In this document: positions 8,196 through 17,067 of the stretch, in pieces
Numbering within the stretch: position 1 is the stretch's first letter
How the letters are laid out: every line of letters starts with the position of its first letter
Assembly: GCA_040384465.1 (NCBI GenBank)
Contig: JAZKJF010000012.1
Span: 62,001-126,000 of the forward strand
Length of the DNA stretch: 64,000 nt
Origin: UBA5078 sp040384465
GTDB lineage: Bacteria > Pseudomonadota > Gammaproteobacteria > Pseudomonadales > Pseudohongiellaceae
Direction: 5' to 3'
The notes under the pieces: generated by a model
Databases searched by the model: none
What the model was told of the DNA's origin: nothing
Seen by the model: only the letters and a program-made list of their open reading frames with translations
Translations under genes and position numbers: made by a program

Positions 8196-10505
8196 TCACA
8201 CTTTCTTCGTCAACAGGCTCTTCGTGAACAGGCTATGTGCCGCTTTGACGATCTGTGGCATGTCCTGACCATTCGCAAACTGCATGCCGGCCACATCCAG
8301 TGTGCCACCGCGATTGCGATAGCCAAGCACCAATGTGTGCGCAGGCCCCGTGTCCAGACGTCGCAACACGCCCGTCATCACCTCGGCATGGGTGTGACAG
8401 ACGATCACGCGCCGCTGCACGGCAGGAATGAGCGCTGCAATCGCATCATTGCTCAGCACATAGGCCGCTTCGCGTTCATCTCGCGGCAGGCGGAAACGTC
8501 CCGGTTCGAGGATGGCCACCACAGAGCAGGCGATATGCTGCGCGCGCAGTGCCATTGCCGCCTCCAACACAGCGCTGAGCTGATAAGAACCGACTGCCAG
8601 CAGTTGCAGGCGTGCCCCTTCATCGTGACTGAGCAGCACCGCACCGTCGCGCACGGCCTGTTGCGCCTGCGCGGCTGTGCAGTAAATGGGGCCGACATTC
8701 TTCGCAGCCACCACTGTCGCCACTCTGCCGCGCTGCTGGTACAGCGAAGTCAGCACAGCAACTGCCGAATTGCCGTCGAAGGGAAAATACACAGGCGCCA
8801 CGTCAGCCATTTCACCCAGCCATGCCTCGCACAGCGTCGGGTCCTGATGGGATTGCTCGTTCTTGCCGTTTTCCCAGGTGTGGGAGCTGACCAGCACCGG
8901 CACTGACAGCCACTGCAGCTCGCGTCCCGTCTCCAGGGTGTGGCGTGCGAAGATGACTTCCTGACGCATCGCTCCAAGCATCTTCACCGCGAAGGCCTCG
9001 TAGCTGACCGCGAGATTGATGCCCTGCTTGTTGGCGAGCGCGGCACTGACCACGGCCTCCTCATTGAGCGCCGTGATCACACTGCCATGCAGCGATTCGG
9101 CGATGCCTGCCTCGGGCGACGTCACCCGATGCTTGAGCAGGTCCAGTGTTTTGTTCATGCGATTGCTGCGCATCTCGTCGGGATTGCCGACACGGACCCG
9201 CAGGCCCGGATTGGCCTGCACGAACTGCGCGAACCACTCGTCGATAGCGGCCATCGGCGCGATGGACTGCCCGAGAGCGACCTCGCGCGGCGCCGGTACT
9301 ATGGGAGCAGCAACATCGAGTTTACGCAGGCAGTGATCCCGTTCCAGCACGCGGCGCTGCGCCGCATGCGTGCCGAGTGTGCGAATCGCGCTTTGCAAGA
9401 CTTCTGGCGCGACATGCAGCGCCGCGCACCCACTGTTGAAAGCGTCACGACTGACGACATCCAGCGCGGCGCTGCCGGGCAGCGGCAGGTTGTGTGCGGC
9501 ATTGGTGCCAGCACCGGGGAATCCAAAACCTTTGATGGTTTCGGCAATCGCGTAGGGCAGCAGTACCGGATAGTGGCTGCGTCCGGCACGAATCGCTTCG
9601 TGCTGCTGTTGCAATCGTTCGGCCATCGTCAGAATCGCCCACGCGAACGCGGCCGGGTCGCGCCCATCGATATCGACCGGTTCAAAACCATTGAGCTGCA
9701 GATGTTCGCGGAACCAATGTACGCCACCGGACTGGGACATGGTGGTGCGCTGGTCGATGCGGCGCCCGTTGGCGATCATCACCGGCATCACCAGCCCGGT
9801 ATCCTCACCGCGCCACCAGCGCGCGGCCCAGTCACTGCCGCGCTGCTCTTCAAAAGCGCCGTCGCTCAGAAAACTCACCAGCTCCTGCCCGGGTAACGGC
9901 ATGTGCACGTACTGCAGACCCGCAAAGCCCAGATAACCGCCTTCGCTGATACCACCAGCGGTGAAGACGTTGACGTGGCTGCCCAGTGGCGCCACAGGGC
10001 GCCCGTCCGGGCCGATCTCGTAGCTGTAGAAATCCTGGCACAGACGGCTCAGACCCGCGTCGGAGAGTGGATAACGTGCGTCCTGCTCCGGTTCCAGATT
10101 GCGGGTCAGCACGTTGACGGCATCGATGGCCGCCACACAGTGCCCCTGCCCCATCACCCAGGCGCGCGTGGTGCCGCTCAGCGCATTGGCAAGCAGGTAC
10201 CCTACATAAGCAGGCACGATGTTGAGCGCGCCACCGGTGTGTCCTTCCGGGACGACTTTGAAATCCTCGGGTGCCATGATGCGACCATCGAGATAGACCT
10301 GACGGGCGTAGGTCATGTGTGCTGTCAACCACAGACCCATGCTGGCCAATCGGTCCGCAGCCAGAAACAGCTCCCAGGCGGCCTCTGCACTGCACAGGCC
10401 TTTCTGCTCCAGGCGCAGCACCAGTTGCGTCACGCGCTCACACGTCACACCGTCGTGCTGAATCACGCCACAACCGGCGCGCCACTGTTCACTTTTACTG
10501 CTCAT
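8196..10505 (-). CDS. divergent phosphoketolase-like ThDP enzyme
   Basis: 769 residues, close to the 780-820 aa of XFP/XPK phosphoketolases, which cleave xylulose 5-phosphate or fructose 6-phosphate with phosphate to acetyl phosphate. The fold pattern is recognisable: PEGHTGGALN (86-95) where XFP has LGHWGTTPGLN, GQGHCVAA (119-126) where XFP has GPGHGGPA, SHVNVFTAGGISEGGYLG (176-193) aligned with SHVAPETPGSIHEGGELG, and SDGAFEEQ (214-221) in place of the ThDP-binding GDGEAETG. Active-site loops are thus clearly altered. Such proteins are sometimes labelled xylulose-5-phosphate 3-epimerase in databases. The acetate kinase gene immediately upstream (27 nt) supports acetyl-phosphate production. 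A good RBS (AGAGGTAAGG) precedes the ATG. Confidence 0.82.
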   Translation of the reverse strand: MSSKSEQWRAGCGVIQHDGVTCERVTQLVLRLEQKGLCSAEAAWELFLAADRLASMGLWLTAHMTYARQVYLDGRIMAPEDFKVVPEGHTGGALNIVPAYVGYLLANALSGTTRAWVMGQGHCVAAIDAVNVLTRNLEPEQDARYPLSDAGLSRLCQDFYSYEIGPDGRPVAPLGSHVNVFTAGGISEGGYLGFAGLQYVHMPLPGQELVSFLSDGAFEEQRGSDWAARWWRGEDTGLVMPVMIANGRRIDQRTTMSQSGGVHWFREHLQLNGFEPVDIDGRDPAAFAWAILTMAERLQQQHEAIRAGRSHYPVLLPYAIAETIKGFGFPGAGTNAAHNLPLPGSAALDVVSRDAFNSGCAALHVAPEVLQSAIRTLGTHAAQRRVLERDHCLRKLDVAAPIVPAPREVALGQSIAPMAAIDEWFAQFVQANPGLRVRVGNPDEMRSNRMNKTLDLLKHRVTSPEAGIAESLHGSVITALNEEAVVSAALANKQGINLAVSYEAFAVKMLGAMRQEVIFARHTLETGRELQWLSVPVLVSSHTWENGKNEQSHQDPTLCEAWLGEMADVAPVYFPFDGNSAVAVLTSLYQQRGRVATVVAAKNVGPIYCTAAQAQQAVRDGAVLLSHDEGARLQLLAVGSYQLSAVLEAAMALRAQHIACSVVAILEPGRFRLPRDEREAAYVLSNDAIAALIPAVQRRVIVCHTHAEVMTGVLRRLDTGPAHTLVLGYRNRGGTLDVAGMQFANGQDMPQIVKAAHSLFTKSLLTKKV

Positions 10506-10532
10506 GACCTTACCTCTGTTTGCAATAATGAC

Positions 10533-11717
10533 TCAACGGCACAGAATCTGGTATTGCCGCCACATCTCGTCCATTTCGTCCACCGGGCACAACCATAGTG
10601 CCACGGCACTCTTATTGGCGTGCAACGCGGCATGGTTGTCGGCACACTGGTTGCGCTCCGCATCCAGCACGATGCCCAGTTCGTCCAGCCCCGCAAATAC
10701 TGCCTGCCGCACAGCGGGCTGGTGCTCGCCGACGCCACCGCCGATGCTGATGGCATCGACTCCGCCCAGCACCGCGATGGCGGCACCGACACTCTTGCGA
10801 ATCTGCATGGCATAGTGGGCCAATGCCGCATCGGCCCGGGCAGGCTCCAGCGCCAGCACCACACGCATGTCGCCATTGCCCGCGCCGAGCGCAGCCAGAC
10901 CCGACTGCCGACTGAGCACACTGTCCAGTTCGTCCACCGACAATTTTTCCTGGCGCAGCAGATGCAAGACGATGCCCGGATCAATACTGCCGCACCGGCT
11001 CGACATCACCAGTCCTTCCAGCGGCGTGAAACCCATCGTGGTATCGATGGCTTGATCGTCACGCCAGGTGGTCAGGGAGCAGCCGCTGCCCAATTGCAAG
11101 GTAATCAGGCGCTTTGGCGCCATTCTGCCAGCTTCCAATGACAGCCTCTGTACGCTGCGCCACTGGCTGCGATGCGCAAGGCCGTGAAATCCATAACGCC
11201 GCAGCGGCCACTGCGGCGACAGATTCGCAGGCAATGCGTATTGCGACGCCACATCCGGCAGATCGGCGTAGAGCCCGGAATCGAAGATGGCATACTGGGG
11301 AACTTGTGGCCAGCGCGCGGCTATGATGTAGATCAACTGCAGAGCGAGATGATTGTGCAATGGGGCCAGTGGTGCCCAGTGAGCGATACGTTCGAGGAGC
11401 GCGGCATCCAGTAGACCAGGGTTTTCCGTGACCAGTCCCGCATGCACGATTCTGTGCAGGACGGCTTGCGGCCTTGGCCAGTTATCGAGAGCGAGGTTAT
11501 CAAGCGCGAGGTCATCGAGCGCGAAGTTATCAAGCGCCCCGCGTAGCGACTCGCACAGAGTGTCCACGTCGCCCTCAAATCCTGCCTGCCAGACACAGCG
11601 CCCATCGCCTGCAACAACCTGCGCCAGCTTCAGACTGGAGCTGCCAGCGTTGCACAGCAGCACGCTCTCTTCTGACCGAGAACGTTCGGACTGGGCACCT
11701 GCGGTTTCTTCATTCAT
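10533..11717 (-). CDS. ackA: acetate kinase family protein
   Basis: 394 residues from the chosen ATG at 11717; an open frame extends upstream but would overlap the HlyD gene. The family interconverts acetyl phosphate + ADP and acetate + ATP. ASKHA-fold signatures: NAGSSSLK (23-30), FHGLAHRS, LQLGSGCSLT and DTTMGFTPLEGL, followed by a nucleotide-binding GGVDAISIGGGVGEH segment near the C-terminus. It ends with Arg rather than a long tail. It stands 4 nt after the HlyD gene and 27 nt before the phosphoketolase-like gene, so ATP-yielding acetate formation from phosphoketolase product is the obvious role. No phosphotransacetylase gene is adjacent. Butyrate or propionate kinase activity cannot be excluded. 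Confidence 0.88.
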   Translation of the reverse strand: MNEETAGAQSERSRSEESVLLCNAGSSSLKLAQVVAGDGRCVWQAGFEGDVDTLCESLRGALDNFALDDLALDNLALDNWPRPQAVLHRIVHAGLVTENPGLLDAALLERIAHWAPLAPLHNHLALQLIYIIAARWPQVPQYAIFDSGLYADLPDVASQYALPANLSPQWPLRRYGFHGLAHRSQWRSVQRLSLEAGRMAPKRLITLQLGSGCSLTTWRDDQAIDTTMGFTPLEGLVMSSRCGSIDPGIVLHLLRQEKLSVDELDSVLSRQSGLAALGAGNGDMRVVLALEPARADAALAHYAMQIRKSVGAAIAVLGGVDAISIGGGVGEHQPAVRQAVFAGLDELGIVLDAERNQCADNHAALHANKSAVALWLCPVDEMDEMWRQYQILCR

Positions 11718-11721
11718 AACA

Positions 11722-12927
11722 TCAGTCCTGATTCCTCGGCTGCACCAGCACACCGTCGGCCACCACATCGGAAGGGAAAATCACGACTCGCTCGCCTTCC
11801 TGCAGGCCGCCCAAGATCTCGGCATACTCGGCACTACGCTCGCCGACATCGACGGCACGCAGCCGTGCCATGTCATCCTCAATCACGAACACATGCCAGC
11901 CGCTGTCGCGCCGGAACATCGCACTGGTAGGGACTGTCAGTGCCGACGCTTGCTCGGAAACGACAATGGCGGCCTCAATGCGATATTCGGCGCGCAACGC
12001 AGGGTTGCTTTCCAGCAGCTCACCAATCACGTTGACCCGCTGCTCCTCGACGCCCAGCGCCGAGAATTTGGTGAACGCTTCTGGCTCAATGTAACGCACC
12101 CGCGCTTCAAGAGTCTCAGTGCCGCCCCAGCCTGAAATCAGCATGCGGTCGCCGGGTGTCACCTGCACCGCCTCCTGCGTCAGTAGATCCACCACCAGCT
12201 CCATCGCATCGCCGCGACTGATCAGGAACAAGGGCGTGCCTGCCTGCACGATGCGCTCACTCTTCTCGAACACTCGCTGCACGATCCCGGCGGTCGGTGC
12301 CAGCACAGGCACCAAGCCCTCGGGACCAGTGTCACTGAATCCGATCAACTGTGCGTTGGCACTGTCGATCTCTGCCTGCGCGGCCTCCAGGCTCGCCTGT
12401 GCTGCCCGCAGCCGGGTCTGCGCCACAGCGGCGGACTGCAGATATATGTCACGCTCTTCTTGCCCGATCAAACGCTGTGCAAACAGTTGCTCCCGGCGCT
12501 GTGCTTCCTGCTGGGCAAGTTGCAAGGCACTCTGCGCCTCGCTCACACCAGCCTCTGCTGCCGTGCTGCGCGCTTGCGCGGCAGCGAGGGTTGCGCGCAG
12601 AACCGCTTCAGTGCGTTGATCCTCCGGCGCTACAGCGATGTTGCTCAGGGCTTGCCCGGCCAGTACGCGATCACCCTCGATCAACACTGTACGCAAGAGT
12701 TGTCCGTTGACCGGCGCCGCTACCGTAAAGGGCTCTCGGGCGCGGGCACGCCCCTGTTCCTGTACCGTTATCAGCAACTCACGTCGCTCGATCAGCGCCG
12801 TGTCTACCGTCATTGGCTGCGGCCGCGTCATCAGCACGCTCAGCAGCACTGCTCCCAGCAGGACAAGCAGCCACCACCAGCGACTGCGACGGCCACCTTC
12901 GGGCGTTGTTTTGGGTGTGTTGTTCAA
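11722..12927 (-). CDS. HlyD/MacA-type periplasmic adaptor of an ABC exporter
   Basis: 401 residues: an N-terminal membrane anchor (hydrophobic WWWLLVLLGAVLLSVLM, about 18-34), then the split biotinyl-lipoyl-like domain (VAAPVNGQL and LAPTAGIVQRVF), a long alpha-helical coiled-coil hairpin rich in Ala/Gln/Glu (about 95-195), and beta-barrel and membrane-proximal domains. It should bridge the inner-membrane FtsX permease to an outer-membrane channel, which is not in the window. The start is TTG at 12927, preceded by AAGGAG and AGGG; the only nearby in-frame ATG is closed by a stop. It lies 39 nt after the permease gene and 4 nt before ackA, in the same operon. Confidence 0.88.
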   Translation of the reverse strand: MNNTPKTTPEGGRRSRWWWLLVLLGAVLLSVLMTRPQPMTVDTALIERRELLITVQEQGRARAREPFTVAAPVNGQLLRTVLIEGDRVLAGQALSNIAVAPEDQRTEAVLRATLAAAQARSTAAEAGVSEAQSALQLAQQEAQRREQLFAQRLIGQEERDIYLQSAAVAQTRLRAAQASLEAAQAEIDSANAQLIGFSDTGPEGLVPVLAPTAGIVQRVFEKSERIVQAGTPLFLISRGDAMELVVDLLTQEAVQVTPGDRMLISGWGGTETLEARVRYIEPEAFTKFSALGVEEQRVNVIGELLESNPALRAEYRIEAAIVVSEQASALTVPTSAMFRRDSGWHVFVIEDDMARLRAVDVGERSAEYAEILGGLQEGERVVIFPSDVVADGVLVQPRNQD

Positions 12928-12966
12928 GATATTCCCTAACTCCTTTTCATGCGCTTATTAGGGTGC

Positions 12967-15342
12967 TCATTCACGCGTTTTCAAAACACTGACAAGATCA
13001 ATGGCGTCGAGGCGACGGCGTACCGCCAATGCACTGCCGACCGCAGCCAGCAAGGTAATCATAGCCGCCAGCATGTAGGTGCGCGGCGAGATCACAAAGG
13101 GCACACGGAAAGTGTCCGTCTGCAGCGCCTGTACCATCAGCAAACCCATGCAGTAGCCAATGATCCACCCTAGCGGAATCGCCAGCAGCGTAATCACCGC
13201 CTGCTCTCCCAGCAACAGCAACGCAACCTCGCCGCGCTGAAAACCCATCACGCGCAGGCTGGCAAGTTCGCGCCCGCGCTCGGACAAGCCGATGCGGGCT
13301 CCGTTGTAGATCACGCCTACAGCAATCACACTCGCGAAGCCCACCAGGAACCCGACCGAGATATAAATATTTTGCGCCAGTTGTTCTTCAAACGACGCCA
13401 GCATGGACGCTGGTGACGCCACCCCAGCCACCGTGGGTGCTTGTTTGAGTTCAGCGTAGAGAGCGCTGCGCTCTGATTCCTCTACGGACAGATAGGCGCC
13501 GGAAATCACATCGGTTTCACCGGTCAGACGCTGCAACGCCTGCATGTTCATGTAGGCTGACACTCCCAGCAGATCATCCACAATCCCCGCGACATGCACC
13601 GAGGTGATCTGCCGTCGCCCTTCCAGCATCTCCACGGTCAGCGTGTCGCCGACCTGCACGCGCAGCCGCTGGGCCAGCACCAGACTCAGCACCAGACCGT
13701 CGGCGGGCAAGGGCTGCACGCCGCCATCGGCCGTGATGATGCGCCGCAACTGCCCATCCTCTTCCATGCCCTGAATCACCGTCTCGCGACTCCAATGTCC
13801 GAAACGCAGGCGAGCTGGCGCCATTCGATAGGTTTCCACGCGCGTGACGCCGTCCAGCCGCGCGAGATCGTGACGCGCGGCGCCAGGCAGATTCTGCAGA
13901 AAGGAAACCGTGATGTCTTCCCGCTGCGTCTGCCGGAACTGCACTTCCAGCAGGTAACTGATCGAATCGAACATAAACAGCCCCACGACCAGAATCGCCA
14001 CCGAGAAGGCGACACCGAGAGATGAGAACACGGCCTGCAAGGGCTTGCGTTCGAGGTTACGCAGAATCATGCGGCCCGCCGACGGCAGCAGCCTACCGAC
14101 GCCGAGCCGCTCCAGCAGGCCGGGTTTGAAGCGAGCAGGTGGCTCCGGGCGCATGGCCTCTGCAGGCGGCAAGCGCACGGCCTTGCGCACGGCGCCAAGT
14201 GCCCCGCTGAACGCTCCTGCAAGGCTCACCAGCAACGCAATACCAAGCAGCAGCGGACTGAGACGATATTCAAGGTCCGGCAGATCGAAATACTGTCGAT
14301 ACACGCCGATGTAGGCATCCCCCAGCAACAACCCACCGACCGTGCCGATGAGTGCTCCAAACAACATGGCCACCACGGCGAACATCAGGAAATGCCGACC
14401 CACCTCCCAGTCGCGATAGCCAAACGCTTTCAGCACCGCAATCTCGCCACGCTGGGTCGTGATCAAGCGCCCGAGCACCAGGTGCAACAGAAACACCGCG
14501 ACCACCAGAAAGATGGCCGGAATCGCCGTGCCCATCGCACGATTCTGATCCAACTCGCCTTGCAGCATGAGGTGCGACGCCTGATCGCGCCGCGCATACG
14601 CACCAAAACCACCATAGGGCGTCAGCAAGGTATTCAGACTGGCGATCACCGCCAGCTCATTGGCACCCGGGCTGAGTTTCACGAAAGCTTCGTTGAAAGC
14701 GCCATCCATGTCGTAGGCCGGTCCCAGCGCCCGCCGTCCCATCCACAGAACGCCATAACGATCGTCCTCGGGAATCAGCGAACCGGGGGGCACCGAATAG
14801 GTGTGCTCGGGAGAGATCGCCACACCGACAATGTCCAGCGCCCGCGCCCGCCCATTGATGATGGCGCGCACACTGTCGCCGGGGTTGAGACCGCGTGCCA
14901 GCGCAAAGTTTTCGCTGATGATCACCTCATCCGGTGCTCCCGCCTCCACATAACGCCCACGCGTGATAAGAATGTCATTGAGCACGGGACGGCCATTCTC
15001 GGGGATCGACACAAAGCGTCCCTGTGCCGGAGCATCCAAGCCCTCCAGATCGAGCGTGGCCAGAAAGCTCACCCGGGTGTCCGCGAGAGTGACACCTGGA
15101 ATCGCCTCGATCTGTTCACGCAGCGACTCGGGGGCACGGCGCAGCGACGTCCAGACATCGGCAAAACGGGTTTGATTGTAATAACGCTGCTGCGCGTCGA
15201 TCAGCGATTCATAACTGCCGCGCATGGTGACTACGGTCATGATGCCGGTCGCCACCACCAATGCAATCGACAGCAACTGTCCTTTCAGGTGCCAGCACTC
15301 CCGCAGCAGTTTGCGATCCAACGCACGCCAGTGACCTACCAC
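12967..15342 (-). CDS. ABC transporter permease, duplicated FtsX/MacB type
   Basis: 791 residues with two FtsX-like modules. Each has a large periplasmic MacB_PCD-like domain and a membrane bundle: one N-terminal helix (about 20-40), three helices around 265-395, one near 440-460, then a second periplasmic domain and three C-terminal helices (about 665-780). Lipoprotein, lipid, peptide or antibiotic export is typical of the class (LolCE, MacB, DevC, YbbP-like). The start is GTG at 15342, inside the 3' end of the ATPase gene (7-nt overlap), so the two are translationally coupled. With the ATPase and HlyD adaptor it makes a complete inner-membrane exporter. Substrate unknown. Confidence 0.88.
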   Translation of the reverse strand: MVGHWRALDRKLLRECWHLKGQLLSIALVVATGIMTVVTMRGSYESLIDAQQRYYNQTRFADVWTSLRRAPESLREQIEAIPGVTLADTRVSFLATLDLEGLDAPAQGRFVSIPENGRPVLNDILITRGRYVEAGAPDEVIISENFALARGLNPGDSVRAIINGRARALDIVGVAISPEHTYSVPPGSLIPEDDRYGVLWMGRRALGPAYDMDGAFNEAFVKLSPGANELAVIASLNTLLTPYGGFGAYARRDQASHLMLQGELDQNRAMGTAIPAIFLVVAVFLLHLVLGRLITTQRGEIAVLKAFGYRDWEVGRHFLMFAVVAMLFGALIGTVGGLLLGDAYIGVYRQYFDLPDLEYRLSPLLLGIALLVSLAGAFSGALGAVRKAVRLPPAEAMRPEPPARFKPGLLERLGVGRLLPSAGRMILRNLERKPLQAVFSSLGVAFSVAILVVGLFMFDSISYLLEVQFRQTQREDITVSFLQNLPGAARHDLARLDGVTRVETYRMAPARLRFGHWSRETVIQGMEEDGQLRRIITADGGVQPLPADGLVLSLVLAQRLRVQVGDTLTVEMLEGRRQITSVHVAGIVDDLLGVSAYMNMQALQRLTGETDVISGAYLSVEESERSALYAELKQAPTVAGVASPASMLASFEEQLAQNIYISVGFLVGFASVIAVGVIYNGARIGLSERGRELASLRVMGFQRGEVALLLLGEQAVITLLAIPLGWIIGYCMGLLMVQALQTDTFRVPFVISPRTYMLAAMITLLAAVGSALAVRRRLDAIDLVSVLKTRE

Positions 15343-16088
15343 TGCACAGCCTCCACGTCAGCACGCTGTGCATTGTGCGTGCGCGCCACGATCTCGCCAC
15401 TGCTCATTTGCACCACGGTGTCCCCAATACTGCCGATGGCAGCGTTGTGGGTGATGATCGCCATGCTGGTGCCCGTCTCCCGGTTGACACTCTCCAGCAC
15501 CGACAGCACCAGTCTGCCGGTATTCGCATCGAGCGCCCCCGTCGGTTCATCACACAGCAGAATATGCGGGCGCTTGGCAATGGCGCGGGCGATCGCCACA
15601 CGCTGTTGTTCACCACCGGAAAGTTGGGCAGGGAAATGATCCATGCGCGGCCCCAGCCCGACTAGCTCCAGCGCTTCCTCGGGCCGCATCGGCGACCGGG
15701 CAATGTCAGTGACCAGTGCGACATTCTCGCGCGCCGTCAGACTGGAAATCAGATTGTAGAACTGGAAAACAAAACCAACGTGCTCGCGCCGATACAAAGT
15801 GAGTTCAGTCTGACTCGCGGCACTGAGATCTTGCTGACCAAAGAAGAGACTGCCACTAGAGGCAACGTCGAGACCACCGAGGATGTTGAGGAGTGTGGAC
15901 TTGCCGCTGCCGGAGGCACCCAGCAACACCAGCAACTCGCCCTCGTGCAGAGACAAGTCGACATTCTTCAGCGCATGCACACTCACCTCCCCCATGGTGT
16001 ACACCTTGCTCAATCCGCTGGTACGCAAGATCACCGGCGCTTGGTTATCCACGCCGTGAAGGGACGACTCTGGGCTGGCTACAGTCAC
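15336..16088 (-). CDS. ABC transporter ATP-binding protein (LolD/MacB-type)
   Basis: 250 residues. Walker A GASGSGKST (57-65), Q-loop VFQFYNLI (107-114), signature LSGGEQQR (156-163), Walker B ILLCDEPTGALD (176-187) and an H-loop histidine in IITHN. QQRVAIARAI and DEPTGALD place it with LolD/MacB/FtsE-like ATPases that power FtsX permeases. The GTG at 16088 is the likely start, with a weak GACAGG upstream. It is the first gene of a seven-gene minus-strand operon (ABC ATPase, permease, adaptor, ackA, phosphoketolase-like, AMP phosphorylase-like, Prs-like) extending to 5761. Confidence 0.9.
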   Translation of the reverse strand: MTVASPESSLHGVDNQAPVILRTSGLSKVYTMGEVSVHALKNVDLSLHEGELLVLLGASGSGKSTLLNILGGLDVASSGSLFFGQQDLSAASQTELTLYRREHVGFVFQFYNLISSLTARENVALVTDIARSPMRPEEALELVGLGPRMDHFPAQLSGGEQQRVAIARAIAKRPHILLCDEPTGALDANTGRLVLSVLESVNRETGTSMAIITHNAAIGSIGDTVVQMSSGEIVARTHNAQRADVEAVQW

Positions 16089-16312
16089 ACAGAATACCTG
16101 TCAGGAATTGGTGATTTTTCTCTATTGCGTACGTTGTCGATATTCACTGGATGTTACTCCTCTTGCCACGCTGAACCAATCTATAGAGGTCAGCAGATCA
16201 GCGGCAGAAATGTCTATCCGCCATTCGGACGTCAGCGCTATCATGCCGCCACCAGACTCGGCCAGTGAGCGCTGATGCCTCCCGGCCCCTTTCAATCCAG
16301 AGGACTACGGTC
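16089..16312. promoter_or_regulatory. divergent promoter region between the exporter/phosphoketolase operon and the DUF3365 gene
   Basis: A 224-nt gene-free stretch holding the promoters of the long minus-strand operon and of the plus-strand DUF3365 gene. I looked for an Fnr/Anr box (TTGAT-N4-ATCAA), which would fit an oxygen-limited phosphoketolase operon, and saw no good match. No convincing -10/-35 pair can be assigned by eye. Confidence 0.4.
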
Positions 16313-16984
16313 ATGCCACAACATCATAAAATTCGTCTGCAAAAGCGGACCAGAACACTCGCGACCTTCGCCCTGTTGGCAGGGCTGCTGCCTGCGGCAA
16401 GTCTTCTCGCTCAGTCTATCGACAGCGGCTCTGACACGTCGGTGCCCTCCCCCTATCCAGTCGGCACCCCCATGACGATGCCAATGGCGGTGCCCACAGA
16501 ATTGGTCGCCGAAGCGGCCTCTATTACGCAGCAATTCGTGGGGACGCTGCTGCCCACCCTGCAGCTGGCCATGGCCGCTGGTGGACCACTCAATGCGATT
16601 GAAGTCTGTGCGGTCGAGGCTCCAGCCATCGCACAAAAACTCAGTGCCGACACGGGCTGGGATGTCAACCGCGTCAGCTTGAAAGCGCGCAACAGCAGCA
16701 GCGCCACACCGGATTTCTGGGAGACCATGGCTCTGAGTCTGTTTGATCAGCGCCAGCGTGACGGAGAACAGGGTGCCGACATCAATCTGGCAGAAGTGGT
16801 CGCGGGAGAGTTTCGTTACATGCAGGCCCAACCTGCGGCGCCGCTGTGTCTGACATGTCATGGCACCGACATTGCTGAAGATGTCCGCAGCGCGTTGTTG
16901 CGTCATTACCCCAATGATATGGCCACCGGTTACAGCGCGGGGCAAATACGCGGAGCCATCAGCTTGCGTAAAGCGATGCCCTAG
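16313..16984 (+). CDS. DUF3365 (Tll0287-like) periplasmic haem-motif protein
   Basis: 223 residues from the ATG at 16313, which has AGAGG upstream; the longer in-frame start at 16265 lacks one. A basic N-region and hydrophobic core give a signal peptide ending near SLLAQS (about 35). A CLTCHG motif (Cys179, Cys182, His183) fits covalent c-type haem, and the segment before it (SLKARNSSSATPDFWE) is typical of DUF3365/Tll0287-like sensor domains, often found in periplasmic haem proteins and histidine kinases. Here it is a stand-alone domain, so an electron carrier or redox sensor is likely. It ends 25 nt before a strong terminator. Confidence 0.8.
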   Translation: MPQHHKIRLQKRTRTLATFALLAGLLPAASLLAQSIDSGSDTSVPSPYPVGTPMTMPMAVPTELVAEAASITQQFVGTLLPTLQLAMAAGGPLNAIEVCAVEAPAIAQKLSADTGWDVNRVSLKARNSSSATPDFWETMALSLFDQRQRDGEQGADINLAEVVAGEFRYMQAQPAAPLCLTCHGTDIAEDVRSALLRHYPNDMATGYSAGQIRGAISLRKAMP

Positions 16985-17009
16985 ACCTGACTCGCAAAAC
17001 CCGGCAATG

Positions 17010-17045
17010 AAAAAGGGGAGCATTCCTGGAATGCTCCCCTTTTTT
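17010..17045. terminator. bidirectional rho-independent terminator
   Basis: A near-perfect hairpin with 16-nt arms (17010-17025 and 17029-17045, core GGGGAGCATTC/GAATGCTCCCC) is flanked by A5 on the left and T6 on the right. It serves the convergent DUF3365 gene (plus) and Na+/H+ antiporter gene (minus). Confidence 0.92.
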
Positions 17046-17067
17046 GTTCGAGCGTTACTGCCTGATC

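Noticed and set aside
14392..15639. 415-codon plus-strand frame opposite the FtsX permease
   Set aside because: Shadow of a conserved gene; low-complexity His/Arg/Gln composition and no motif.
16089..16312. Fnr/Anr box upstream of the phosphoketolase operon
   Set aside because: Searched for TTGAT-N4-ATCAA; only partial matches such as TTGGTGATTT, too weak to report as a site.
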